Assembly: GCA_021307315.1 (NCBI GenBank)
Contig: JAJSPD010000022.1
Coordinates: forward strand, 1 to 64,000
DNA length: 64,000 nucleotides
Origin: Bisporella sp. PMI_857
Lineage: Eukaryota; Ascomycota; Leotiomycetes; Helotiales; Helotiaceae
Direction of reading: 5' to 3'
Part shown: positions 1 through 11,661 of the stretch, piece by piece
Numbering within the stretch: the stretch's first letter is position 1
Layout of the letters: every line of letters begins with the position of its first letter
Position numbers and translations under genes: made by a program
Notes under the pieces: model-generated
Databases searched by the model: none
The model's input: only the letters and a program-made list of their open reading frames with translations
What the model was told of the DNA's origin: nothing

Positions 1-117
1 CCAGTGGCAGCTCTTCAGTTACATGGCACTCATTGTTGATTCTGCGCCTCGAAGTGGTTACAACAATTTCGAGAGGGAGGTTAAACTTCGGCAACTTCAT
101 CTCGCACTCGCACTAAC

Positions 118-3100
118 ATGCCTCGAGTGATCTTATCGCTTTCGGTTGGACTCGTGTGTTTACTCATCTTGCAGCTTCCCATTTATCGATGGTTTGACGA
201 GAAAATTATCTCTAGACGAGAAAGTCCACCGAGATCTGAATTCGGACTGGTGCCAATTCAACTGCTTCCAGGGTTTGACGACTCCGGGGCGTTTAAAGGG
301 CCATATGGTCTTGAGTACGTTGGTCTTGAGATAGTTTATAGCTTGTCTTGATATGCTGATTTGCTTTTCCGCAGCATAATATTTGTTCATGGTCTTGGGT
401 CAAATCCTGACACAACATGGCTTGGGAAAACCGATGCTTCGGATATTGACTGGATAACCAGCCTGCTTCCTCATGATCTTCAGCCCAACTTGCTTCCTGA
501 CACCCGGCTATTTCACTACAATTATGACTCTTATTGGTTTCGAGATGCACTCGAGGTACGACTGGAGGATCTATCTTCCAAACTGTTGATAGATATCTAT
601 TCTATGAATCGTAATGTTCCGGAAACAGCCCACCGACGCACTGTGTTCATAGCCTACAGCTACGGTGGACTCGTTGTCAAGCAGGTGTGTATTCTTTTAC
701 TAACACTCATAACCGGCTGACACTACTCTCAGGCCCTGATCCAAGCTAAAAGAGAAGCCAAATTCTCTTTAGTGGCCGACAGTGTCTCAGGAATTATTTT
801 TTTAGGGACCCCACATAATGGGACAGATTTGTCACGCGTTGCATGGTTTGCAGCGATGAGTCTCCGGATTTTCGGTTCAAATCCCTATATCTTGGATGGC
901 CTACAACACGGCTCCCAACTTGTCCAATCAATGCATCTGAATTTTATGCACTACTATCAAGGTAAAATCACGGCGGTCAACTTTTTTGAGGAAAGGAAAA
1001 CGAGATTGTTAAAGATGGGATTTATTCAGTGGGAAGAATATGTTCAATTCTCTCTGCTCCAGTCGCCTATCATCATTGGCTAATGAGTCTAGGTTGTTCG
1101 CAAAGACTCTGCAACCTACGAAGCACAAGACATAGTGAATATCGGACTGGCTGTAGACCACAAAGGCCTTAATAAATTTTCTTCAAGATCCTCCATCTAT
1201 CGCCAAATCGTCAGTCAACTGAATCAATTTATCAAAGCTGATTTTGACGCTCATCGAGGTTCATGCTTCAAGACTATCCCGAAATTCCAGGCTCCAGAAT
1301 ACGTCAATCGCCCAAAGATTTCAAAGCTCATAGAGAATGAGATTCAAATCTTCAACGCGTTGGATTCAACTGCTCATTGTTTGATTCTTTCAGGGCTTGG
1401 AGGTTGTGGGAAAACTCAACTCGCTCTCAAATACATTGAAAGCCATGGAAATAATTACAGCCATATCTTTTGGGTTGATGCCTCGAGCACGAGCGCAGTT
1501 ATGAGGAGTTATCGCACCTTTGCAGAGGAGATCGGTCTTCAAGAGGATCAGCTGCGGGACTCGTCTGAGATAGGGCCAACTGTCATCATTGAGATCGTCA
1601 CAAAATGGCTTGAAGGCCTCATAGGTTTCCAATCCCATTGGTTAATGGTTATTGATGAGCTGGACGATCTGAATGTCGAACCATCGAACCTCATACCTCG
1701 AGGGAAAAGAGGCACAGTTCTGATTACAAGTCGCCGAAATTTCAGGGCATCAACGATCAACAGATACCTCCCCAAGTCATGCAAAGCTGTTCAAGTTGAC
1801 TCCCTGGAACAGGAAGAAGCCGTGGAATTGCTCGTCAGCGTAAGTAGTCATTCAAGGAAGACAGCACCACAACACATTTTGGAAGCTGCTAGCGAAATTG
1901 CACAGCTTCTTCATTACCATCCTTTAGCGCTTGGCCTTTCTTATGCATCGGCCAGCCAGATTGCTCTTATGGAAAGCCCAGAACAGTCATTGAGCTTGTA
2001 TCTTCAAGACCTCAAAAACCACCGGGAAACAATGCTTGGGGATCCTCAATATGCAGTTCTGACATCCTACGAGAAAACCGTTCAGACCGCCTGGGATACT
2101 AGCCTGTCCGCAATTGAATCTCAGAACATCAACTCTACAAAGCTACTTGCTCTCTTGTCGTATTTTCACCACGAAGAAATTCCTTTCGACTTTTTTCGCT
2201 TCGCTAGCGCAAAGTTCCACTCCAATTCACAACCATTCAACGCCATGTACAAAGAACTGCCGCCTTGGTGCCAGGATTTACTATCACAAACACCAGACGG
2301 AAATTGGGATAGTTTTCAGTTCAGACGAATAATGCAGCCTCTCATAAGCTACAGCATGGTTCAGACATTTCCGTCTCCTGTGGGAACTGCATTCAGGATT
2401 CATGGATTGGTTCAATGGCGCGCGAGGCAGATGAGCGACGGTGTGAGGACGCTTCTCTCCTCTATATACATTATGTCCGCTGCTGCCGCAGTAATAGAAA
2501 AGGGGACTCTAAATCGACATATGAGATACCTGACTCCTCACCTTCAACAACTCAACAAAACCAAACACGTAGAACAGAACAGTTTGGAGGAGACAGAATT
2601 CTTCCAGTATCACAGCATGACCTCTTATATTACCGGGCTTATTTTCCATCACGAAGGGCTATTGGATGAGGCTCAGGCGGCCTATATTGAAGCCGGAATG
2701 GTGCATCTACATAATGTAGTCTCGAGCAACCGGAATGGCTCTTATGGTCCAGGCTTTTTCAGCACGGTCTTGAGTGTGGCAAATGCTAAGCAGGACAAGG
2801 GAAACTGGACCAGTTCCGAACAAATGCTGAATTTTTCTTTGACTACGCTAGGATTTCTTCTGCCTGACAATGAAGCAAAACGCAATCAACTCGAATTCCT
2901 TTTCCACCTGGCTATCAATTATAGACTTCAAGGGAGACTTGAAAAAGCAGAGCAAACTCTTCACCAAGTCTATCATGAAACCTTAGAACTGTACGGGAAT
3001 GACAATAAAAAACTAGTTCCAGTGCTCGAGCAAATGGCCTACCTCCATATCGAGCAAGGAAAATGGCAGGATGGACAGGATCCGTTTCAGCAGATGGGGG

Positions 3101-4656
3101 AATCAATGTTAGATCACCGGATAAATCGGGACGGAGCCGGCATTGTTCTGAAGACTAACAAAATCAATCTCCTCAATCGACAACGCCGTTTCTCTGAAGC
3201 TGAAGAGTTGACTAAAACAACTCTGGTGGAGAGTATAGAGATTTTTGGCGAGATGCATGAAATCAGCTGGGATTTGAAGGCACATTTGGCTGACGTATAC
3301 GCCGCAACCCGCCAATGTTCTGATGCTGTGCCGTTGATGGAAGCAGTAATGTCTTTCCGACAGAATTTTTATGGCAAAGATAGTTCTAAGGTCTTGATGT
3401 CAGCGACCAATCTTGGTGCTGCGTATGGATTGTGTGGGCAGAAGACAAAAGGGATCAAGCAGCTCAAGAAGACCATCAAAGCAGCATATGAACATGTCTC
3501 CGATGACCACCCTTTGGTATTACGCGCCAAGGGCCACCTCGCCGAAATATTTAGAGAACAAGGTGACTGGAAAAGGGCTGAGAAAATTCAACTTCAGATT
3601 GTGAACCAGAGCATTCATTCTCTTGGAAAAGAACACCCCGAAACGCTCCGACGAATGGCGGCTCTTGGGATGATATATTCGGCTCAAAAGCAGCCCGAGC
3701 AGGCAGAAAAATACATTACGATGGCCATGGACAATGGGCTTCGGTCATTCAAGGAGAACAGCGAGCTCTACAGCCACCTGATCGACATCCTCATTGTCGG
3801 TGATTCCCAACGTAGTAAGGCAGGGGGAGCCTTGCAGAGACTAATCCCGCTAGCAGCTATTCAACTGCAAGAACATGGGCCGTCAGATGAGAAAACTTTG
3901 GATACGTCTGCCCGTATTGCTGCCATTTATCTCGAACGAGACGATTTCAAGTCCGCAGAGCCAATTCTTTTACAAATTGAGAAACACGGACTCGAATATC
4001 TCGGAGAAGGTCACCGACTAACGCTCTTTGCGACGGAAGCTATCGCAACTATATATCGTCTGCAGAGGCGATGGGAGTCAGCCTATCTAAGATTTCGGTA
4101 CCTCACCAGTGTCTACCTCAAGCAGCATGGAGAAGAAGATGGAAGGACATTACGCGTCATGGCCGACGCCGGCTGGACGGCATTCAAGATGAATGCTTGG
4201 GATGATGCTGCGTACTTGCTCGAAACCACGTTAGAGATCAAAAGCCGCATGAAGAGGTATAAGAAACCAGATACCTTAGTTATGCTTGACCTCGGCGCTG
4301 TGTACAAGATGCAGGGAAGAAGCCAAGAAGCCTTTGACATGCTCATGGAAGTTGTTCATGCAGCCATGGTGAGCCATGACAAGAATGCCAGAAATCACGC
4401 GGATTCAGCTATATTCTACTTGCGATCTATCATGAAAGAAATGGGAAAGGAGGAAGAATTGCGACTCTTGGAGAACTACTTGCCTGATGAGCAGACTCGC
4501 GAAAGTCAACTGAAGGAATATATCGCGCTTACTAAGAAAAGGGATGGGGTCGTAGATGACCTCGAGATGGAAAGTTTGTCCGATGTAGTTTTTCGAGTAT
4601 TGCAGGCAATGCAAGACGCGGATGGTGCCACAACCAGCTTAGCACGTAACCCTTAG
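118..4656 (+). CDS. NLR-like protein: alpha/beta hydrolase - NB-ARC - TPR
   Basis: Model: exons 118-314, 375-684, 733-1041, 1093-4656, giving 1459 aa; all junctions keep frame, although the third donor (GTTCAA) is weak. The protein opens with a hydrophobic segment (about residues 4-22), a possible membrane anchor. Residues about 66-270 form a lipase/serine-esterase-like domain with FVHGLGSNPDTTW, a nucleophile-elbow motif AYSYGG and GTPHNG. NB-ARC follows: P-loop GLGGCGKTQ near residue 373, Walker B LMVIDELDD near 456, then TSRR and HYHPLAL. Residues about 870-1440 are diverged TPR repeats. This architecture is known among fungal NOD-like receptors, where the TPR part is thought to sense a ligand, NB-ARC to oligomerise and the N-terminal enzyme to act as effector. 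The target is unknown; immune or incompatibility function is inferred. An upstream in-frame stop supports the start. No disabling lesion is seen. Confidence 0.88.
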
Positions 4657-4667
4657 TACTAGTCACG

Positions 4668-4787
4668 TGGCTACAGACAGAAGAAGGGAAGGGAAGCAGC
4701 GTTTTATACAGGAGACTGACCAGGGCCAGTGTAAGCGAGTCGCCGAGACCTACTGGTCATAAGCGAAGTTGGGTCAGGGCCCTGACA
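4668..4787 (-). mobile_element. Solo LTR fragment, family A
   Basis: Truncated copy of the element seen complete at 28705-28939. It shares the GAAGAAGGGAAGG block, the TATA-like box, CCAGTGTAAGCGAG and the CTGACA end. The outer part at the low-coordinate end is missing. It lies just after the first NLR gene. Nothing else is recognised up to about 5020. Confidence 0.6.
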
Positions 4788-5019
4788 GGAAGATCTTTCT
4801 CGGAGGTCCGAATTCACTCCAAGCAAAGTTATAAGAGCGAAACCCCGTTTTATAGTCTCTGATGTGATGGAATGCAGAAGGAATTATAGTTGTTGGCCTG
4901 CCTAAGATTGCAAACTAGTGCATCTCGCCAAAACGCTCCAACTATTCAGACACAACCGGAATAAAGAGAATCCTGTGCAGGAAAAATATAATTGTCCATT
5001 TTGTCAAACTTACAAACCT

Positions 5020-5890
5020 TGGTTCTTGAAGCGTGATGCTGTGCACGAGCTTTACATGGCCCTTGAATTGATTCACGTTCTTGAGAACTTCACCACCGGC
5101 CTTACGGACAGGGTGGTGGCAAATAGCCTTTTAACACCTCACGTAAGTGAAGATTTTCGACGTGGCCCATCATGTGCGAAACGCGAGTAAAGGTGCGCGT
5201 CCGTTGTTCATATGAGAGCCGCACATTACCGATACAGAATATGCACCGGGTCTTTTCGCAGACGAGGGGAAACTTACGAGGCGGTGGGGATAGGTCAAGA
5301 GCCAGAACAGGAGTTTCCTCCTTAATTGGATCTCTGGAAGCTGGAGCAGAGCGCGGCTTGGGAGTTTGTGCCTCTTGTTGAGAGGCGAGCGCATTCATAT
5401 GGTTAATAGCAGAGACCTTCTGAGCGACGATGGCTTCGGGGCACATGCCCTTGGAAGGGCCGCTGATAATCCGATGGAGTTGCGTCCGTTCTATGAGCTG
5501 ATGTTCAACTAGAGGCTCAACCTTATCTTGGACCACAGTCTTGTTCAGACATTGCTCTAGTTGCATCTTCATCATTTCATTGTGAACGTAAGTGATAACC
5601 AGTGGTCCAGCCTCGGCGCAGTTGTCGAGGTGCGCTTTACCGTATTTGGTAGGCGCACCTCACATCGTGGTATCCAACTTCTTGCACTCCGTATCTCACG
5701 ATCAAGCCCATCAGCCTCCACCGCACCCTTTATCACAGCTTGTACCTGGATAGAAATTAATATGGATACAAATTTCTGCTTAAGGCTGAAAATCTCATGC
5801 CTTCCACCGTTCTTTCACGTAGCTGATCTGACTTCAATATGTCCATCATATGGTGACTATTTCATAGATATGAGAATTGCTTTCCGTTAG
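5020..5890 (-). pseudogene. Degenerate DUF3435 / FluG-like protein remnant
   Basis: The minus strand holds an open stretch of about 157 codons (5102-5575) ending in a cysteine/histidine region (CIFCIGN, then SHMMGHVENLHL). A second C2H2-like piece (AGGEVLKN, then HVKLVHS) continues in another frame after a shift near 5095. Upstream, frames containing VQAVIKG and IRSARSWIP resemble the region before the zinc finger in fungal DUF3435 proteins, the family of tyrosine recombinases that includes Starship captains. Several frame changes and stops mean it cannot encode an intact protein, and the catalytic domain is not recognisable. The assignment rests on motif memory; another C2H2 family is possible. 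Confidence 0.5.
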
Positions 5891-7290
5891 GTCGGAAGCC
5901 ACTATTAGCCACCAAAGCTGCAACAGGCAGCCAAAAGCAACCAAATCCTCCATCGGACGTCGGACAATATCGTTACCTACAATTTCCCGATCTTGATCTC
6001 CTACGACATATTCTTAATAGGCGCTCCATGCGCTGTTGAGAGCGGAAAGTCCCCCTGTTTCGTAAATGACTAGCCACCAATAATGCCCGTCCGGGGAAGG
6101 CTGGGGCTCCATCCGGACTATCCTTATCGATGTCAGATATCAGAAAACGGTTCAAGTACGAGGAAACCCTTTTTGCTGAATGAGACAAATGCCGCAGAAC
6201 TATTGGCCGCATATTGAACTGAACAAGCCAATAATTAGGACCTCTACTATATTTTTCCTGTTTATTTTTACCAGCCTCATTTAAGTTGAAATTGTTGGGG
6301 CATCGTTCCAGACTTCCCCGCCGCGCCTGGTTGCGCCACCATCTCCAATAGTGGAACCGAGAAGCTTGTCGCCATCGAGAAAAGGTGAGAATCACCACTG
6401 GTTGCCGTCAGAATTCGTAAAAACCCTACACCATCTCCATAACGACTTCTAAAATCTAGTTACTATTTAAAGAACCTTCGTAAAGCTTAGTTCTTGAGAA
6501 CTGCTAACTTGTTTTTCAATTTAAGGACCCCCACGCACATTTCTTCCACGACCAAGCACGAGTAGCTCACTCACTGGTAGGTCATATCGTCCAGGGTGGA
6601 TTGGCATTTTTGGGATCCCGAGCCGATGATGACATTTGATATGCCGGAATTTAAACAAGAAACCCGGCCGAAATACATTAAGTATTTACAGGGGTCATTT
6701 GAAGGATTACTTTGTGGTTATTTCCCGGCATCCTCTTCGGATTTGAACCGATCGGCATAGTGCCCGTCTCCTATCACACCTCCCCGGACTTTTGGACGGA
6801 ATAGAGAATTAGCCCTACGATGCGGGTGGAGTTATAGTGGCAGAGCGCTCTCCTTGCTATTGGAGCTGTAAATGCATGTTGTGGCAGGGTGCAATGTGCG
6901 TGCTATTTGCAAAGCAATAATTCGCGTAGCGACGTCGATCCTGTCCCTTGTTTTCGATGTCGAGAGGCCCTCAGTCTCCACTAGCAAATAAGCGGGCGAC
7001 CCGCCATTCTGGGCGGCTTGTCCCAGCGCTCCGTCTCGGCTATTAACAAACTTTGGAATCTACCATCGCCTACCGTTTCAAGTTGCCCGCATGTATGGCT
7101 TGTTCTGTGTGGTTGTCTATTGCTTTGATTACTTTACTTATCGTCAGCGGTCCGATCTACAAGACAAATCCAGCATCTTTCACTCCTGCCTTCTCACTCC
7201 CTCCAGAGCAAATCATATTTTAACATCAACCGTTTTCTCTGTCCCGACGAGTTTGTTGCCTTTAGGTGTCTTTCCCGCCTCGTTAGAGCC
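5891..7290. other. Intergenic, no gene recognised
   Basis: About 1.4 kb without a supported gene. A 141-codon open frame on the minus strand (5973-6398) has no recognisable motif or splice context. The last 200 bases are pyrimidine-rich and probably hold the promoter and leader of the following rhodopsin-domain gene. Confidence 0.5.
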
Positions 7291-8882
7291 ATGGGTTTAA
7301 TGCTCAAAACCGAGAGAGACGAGATTGTTGGCAGCTTGCCCCCTCCGCCTGGAGTCATTCCGGACTTCGAGCATCCTGAGTCTCGAGGATATCAAGTTAT
7401 TATTGCAATTGCAGTCTTGTTCCCGCTAGCAACTTTATTTTTGGTTCTGCGAATTTATACAAGGGCAATAATCGTTCGCAATGTGGGGTCCGATGACTGT
7501 AAGCTTCTTTACTATCAAAGATATTGAGTGTGTCAATTAACTGGGTCTAGATGCGATAATCTTGGCATGGGTATGAATCTTTGGTCAACTACAAAAGTAT
7601 AAAGACAGAACGACTACTTATGCTTCGTGCTTAATATAGATTTTGTTGATTGGCTTCGTTATTACTTCCATTCTTAGTGAGTAGGCACTTATAATATATT
7701 CAACCGGTTTTTTGTTAACAATCTACCCTAAAGATGTCAATCTCGGCATGGGTGTCCATCTCTGGAATGTGCCGCTCACAACGTTCAGTCCTCATTTCTT
7801 GAAGGTAAGTTACTTATTGCCAGAGTTTAGAGCTAGTTGAGAGCTTCATTTACCAATCTTTAGCATTTTCTAACGTTGCTATTAGATGGCTGTAGTCAAC
7901 GGGGTCTTTTACGGCTTATCTTTTCTGTGTGTCAAAGTATCGATACTATTACTCTACCTCCGACTCTCACCATACTACCTATTTAGGATCGCGGTGTGGG
8001 TAGTTATGGTAACAACGGCCGTATACTCTGTTTTCGGGTCATTTGCGTTTCTTTTTAACTGCCAACCTATTGCCAAAACCTGGGATATTACGATTACAGA
8101 TGGGAGATGTATCAATGTGTCTAAAATTGCCATGACACATGCCTCACTAACTATCGTAACTGATATTGCGATGCTAATCCTACCAATAGCGCTGGTACGA
8201 AAGTTGAAATTACCAATAAAACAGAGAGTGGGATTAGCTAGTGTCTTTATGGCTGGAACATTGTAAGTTTGCTTATTCTTTAATGTGTTTGCATATCAAA
8301 CAAATGAGCTAATTTCCACGAGTGTTTGTATAGTTAGCAGTATTCGGATGAAGGTCATTATGGAGTTCGTTCGAACGGCAGATTTCACAAGGGTACTGGC
8401 TGAGGCCACAGTATGGAGGCAAGATTATTTCTGTATCCTTTTGGCTCTGCAGTAGTACAGGTTTTTGATGCTAATAAAACTTTAGTATTATGGAGGTGTG
8501 TATCGGAGTTATTTGTGCCTGCCTTGCCAGCTTTAAGCCATTTCTTCGACGCCATTTCCCCCGGCTGCTCGGGAGTAGTGTCCGCTCAGATGCCTTCAGG
8601 ACGCATTTCAGTAGGACCACCAATACTGCCCCTAATGCATCGATCAGCAGATATGAACTTGAGTCATTTAAAGGATGCCGGAAGAGTGGCATACCCTCAA
8701 AGAGCAAACAACAGTCATGTACCAACAATGAGAGCCAGGAGGACATACTTGGAGATGGGTATCTGAAGAATATAGCAAGGGCGAACGGAGAAGCTACAGC
8801 ACTAGATGCCGGGCCGTTGCAGGAGGGTAGTTTTCGGTCGGGCCGCATTGATGTTCTGCCGGTGTCTCGTGAGGGATTTTGA
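7291..8882 (+). CDS. Fungal rhodopsin-domain integral membrane protein
   Basis: Seven exons: 7291-7498, 7551-7570, 7640-7676, 7734-7804, 7886-8262, 8338-8418, 8486-8882, giving 396 aa. All phases agree. The protein has an extracellular N-terminus and about seven hydrophobic helices. It carries the typical patterns of the fungal rhodopsin-domain family: LRIYTRAI, GVHLWNVPL, VKVSILLLYLRL, CQPIAKTWD followed by GRCIN, and MLILPI, then a polar serine/glutamate-rich tail. Members are multipass plasma-membrane proteins, some related to Pth11-like receptors; the ligand is unknown. The sixth intron begins with GC (AG then GCAAGA) rather than GT; this is the only donor that restores the expected VWSIMEVCIGVICACL join. 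The two tiny exons (20 and 37 nt) are also fixed by reading frame and homology. Confidence 0.85.
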
Positions 8883-9113
8883 AGCGGAGGGCTGCTGAAG
8901 AGCTTGAAGAGCTGGCTGTGGAAGGATGCTCGCAAAAAGGGAAGGAAGAGGATGGGTCAGGCAATTCGGAGGATGAGGACTATATTTATGACTCCGGTGA
9001 TGAAGGAGATGAAGAGAGGAGGACTCGCGGCTAGCAAAATGGCGAAAGACGCCCTTACTACTTAGTGGTAAGGTTCCTATGCACCGGAGTCTACTAACTC
9101 AATAGTCAATAAG

Positions 9114-9332
9114 TGTTGGTATGTTAGGTCTGTGAAGGGGATATTGTGGGTCCTGAGTCAATGGGGGAGTCAGTAGGGGAGTAAATAAGGGATTCGGTTA
9201 CATCACCCACTTGTAGCATATAAAAAAACGCATTGTAGTAGTAGCAACAATGAGACACAATTTTACCACATTCTACTTCCCAGCAACAACGTATCAAGTA
9301 CGCGGCATTGCTGCAAGTGGAGTGGTACCTCA
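9114..9332 (+). mobile_element. Solo LTR, family C (TGTTGG...CTCA)
   Basis: A 219-base element beginning TGTTGGTATG and ending GGTACCTCA, with an internal ATATAAAAAAACGC box. Relatives lie at 33370-33564 (opposite strand), 30573-31413 (interrupted) and 53992-54085 (partial). TG...CA ends, size and TATA-like box fit a solo LTR; the TGTTGG start is common in Ty1/copia LTRs. No convincing target-site duplication. Confidence 0.6.
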
Positions 9333-9447
9333 TGGACTAAAATAAGTTTCAGTCTTAAGTTTACCCTCGACAATATCCCCGGGCACCTTAAGCTGTTGGT
9401 GCCTTTCGAAGTGTTCGGCAAAATCTTGAGCATCAAATCGCCGCTAA

Positions 9448-9690
9448 AAGCCCAAACCTCCCAGCACAACCGTCCCTTCTAAGCATCGTGGCACATTGCA
9501 GCCTCCAAAGAAACGGAACCCGTGGACAGAGGAGGAGGATTCAGCTTTAACGAAGATAAGGGAGAGGGATAATTACTCATGGGAGGAAACTCTGCGGCGC
9601 TACCTCCCTATCCTCGGGGTTCAATCGAGGTACGCTATTCCAAGAATATTAACAATCGCGCTGGGCATGCTGATAGCACTTATTGTCCAG
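9448..9690 (+). pseudogene. SANT/Myb-like DNA-binding domain fragment
   Basis: An open stretch starting after a stop at 9445 reads a basic linker, then NPWTEEEDSALTKIRER and YSWEE. After a one-base frame change near 9585 it continues as ALPPYPRGSIEVRYSK. Together this is a recognisable SANT/Myb repeat: tryptophan, acidic EED, a second tryptophan, LP, and GSIxVRYS. There is no start codon and the frame breaks inside the domain, so it is a remnant. It ends about 50 bases before a solo LTR. Confidence 0.5.
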
Positions 9691-9741
9691 CGCGACTAGT
9701 GTTGGATCCATGTCGCCGGCCCGAAAATGCAGAGAGATCTT

Positions 9742-9971
9742 TGTCGCGGTCCTATCTCGCTTAGAGCCACTTGGGGCTCAGCCCCCGACACCACAAAACC
9801 TCGCTTACACTGGCCCCTGGCCAGCCTCCTGTATATAAAGCACTGCTTTCTTTCCCTTCTTCTATTTGTAGCTTGTTTTCTTAGTTATAACAAATGATAG
9901 TCATTCATACCTTTGAGTCCATCTTTCTGAGATCTACGGATCGAGATCCCTGTTCGCCTTGAGTTGTTACA
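9742..9971 (+). mobile_element. Solo LTR, family A
   Basis: A 230-base copy of the 28705-28939 element: starts TGTCGCGGTCC, has GTATATAAAGCACTGC as TATA-like box, and ends CTTGAGTTGTTACA. No clear target-site duplication. Confidence 0.65.
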
Positions 9972-10057
9972 CTGGACGCTTTTAGATCAATTACAGCAGC
10001 GTTAAAAGTCAAGAAAACATTTGCAAAACAAATTTACTTATTCTATAAGTTTGTATT

Positions 10058-10490
10058 TGTAATAGCTAGGATTCGTCAAGCCAGTTCAAGACCCCGGGTA
10101 TGGAATAAAAGCCTTACGGGAGAAACTAAGGTTTTCAGCTACGCTACGATCGGGGCTGCAAACGGCGTAAACAGCCCATGGCCAGCCACTACAAGGGTGT
10201 ATGACCTAGACTGTCGCAGGCTTCAGCTGCTAGAGTACCTTCTAGGCTGCTAAAGGCATAAGCTTTGTGACACGTAGGAAAAGAATACGATACAGCCGAA
10301 GGGCGAATGATATAAAAAGAATCTAGAACTTTTGGAGAAAGGGAAAGCTTGAGTCTTTCATAGATTCAAAGGCCTACATTTCATATCACTACAATACCAT
10401 TACTTTTGCATGGCCAGTCACGTGTCATTATAGCATACGTGTCCTTACCTGCTATATTCCAATCCCTCCTGCTGCCCTCTGCTTGTTACA
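10058..10490 (+). mobile_element. Solo LTR, family B
   Basis: A 433-base element starting TGTAATAGCTAGGATTCG and ending CTCTGCTTGTTACA. A second copy of similar length lies inverted at 19079-19501. Both start TGTAAxAGC and end TTGTTACA, with a shared block around GTAAACAGCC and GAATCTA. TG...CA ends and two full-length copies support an LTR; flanks show no intact duplication. Confidence 0.65.
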
Positions 10491-10592
10491 AGAACAAAGT
10501 TCCCAAGCGCAAGCTAAAGCTCGAGGCACAAGCATCACTACTTTTCTGGGTTCTTTTTATAACTAAAGCAAAAGCTGGTGAAGTCTACAGGT

Positions 10593-10814
10593 TGTAACAA
10601 CTCAAGGCGAACAGGGATCTCGACCCGTAGATCTCAGGAAGAGGGACTCAAAGGTGTGAACGACTATCAATTACTATAACGGAGAGAGCAAGCTACAGAT
10701 AGAAGAAGGGAAAGAAAGCAGTGCTTTATATACTGGAGACTGGCCAGGGGGCCAGTGTAAGCGAGGCTCTGTGGTGTCAGGGCCTCTAAGCGAGATAGGG
10801 CCAGGGCCGTGACA
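10593..10814 (-). mobile_element. Solo LTR, family A (inverted)
   Basis: A 222-base inverted copy of family A: begins TGTAACAACTCAAGGCG, ends GGGCCGTGACA, with the TATA-like box at about 10720-10727. Copies at 9742 and 10593 face each other and flank the family B element. Confidence 0.65.
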
Positions 10815-11661
10815 CCACGGCTGTGACACAGGTGCCATTTTCTGATACCCGGACTGCGTAAGTATTCCGACATTTTAGTTTTCTAGAAACCTGCTTTGTT
10901 TTTGGCTACAGCGCAAATCTAAATATTCACCAATACCGGCAATATCTTAATAATTATTAAAACAGTCAGATTTTGTTACCTTAAGCTCTTACTATAAAAG
11001 TTGGTACAAGTACAGAAAATGATACATTTAGTAAAGTTTTCCCAATTTCCCGCTGAGGCATGAAAATTAATCGATCCCAGCTAATGGCCATGCCGAGCCT
11101 CACGGTGGCAGAGAGACAGACAGTGTCGCCGACAAGTTCAAAAGGATACCACCTTCATTGTTGATAGCACAAAATAGTAATCGTCAGACACTGTTAATTG
11201 AAAGTTCGACAGCATGCTAGCATAACTCCCAGTTTCATCCGCAACCTTTGGACTTGACTAAGACGTCACCTTGCCAGGCCTATATCCCGCTTATTCTCGA
11301 GCGTCTCCCCAGAATATCTTTGACAGGAGGCGAGCAGGCTGCATGTTTGACCTGCGATAGGGGCCGTTTTCTGCTATCGGTAGGACTGTAGAAATCAAAC
11401 CTTATCTTGTAAAATCTAGGAGCACGTGCAGCTTAAATACACTGAAACTGGACAATGTGGCCTTCGCCTGCCTCATTGCTTGACACATGATTTCCCGATT
11501 CCTAGAGGAGGAGGCTGAGAGCGTTTGCGTTTGGGCCGCCAGGAAGGGTGGAGTCGAGGCTGGTAGCGTAGGTAACAGTTAGAAGAAATATCTTCGAAGT
11601 GTCTATCACTATGCCTTTGCAAACACATGCTGCACCGCTGGCCACAACCGCGGTTCTTAGC
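10815..11661. other. Intergenic, nothing recognised
   Basis: About 850 bases with no supported open frame, repeat match within the window or RNA gene. The right part is downstream of the minus-strand kinase pseudogene. Confidence 0.4.

Noticed and set aside
5973..6398. A 141-codon minus-strand open frame
   Set aside because: No motif, no family resemblance, arginine/serine-rich text typical of noncoding frames.
8471..8935. A 154-codon minus-strand frame over the rhodopsin gene 3' exon
   Set aside because: Antisense to a supported exon, no domain.
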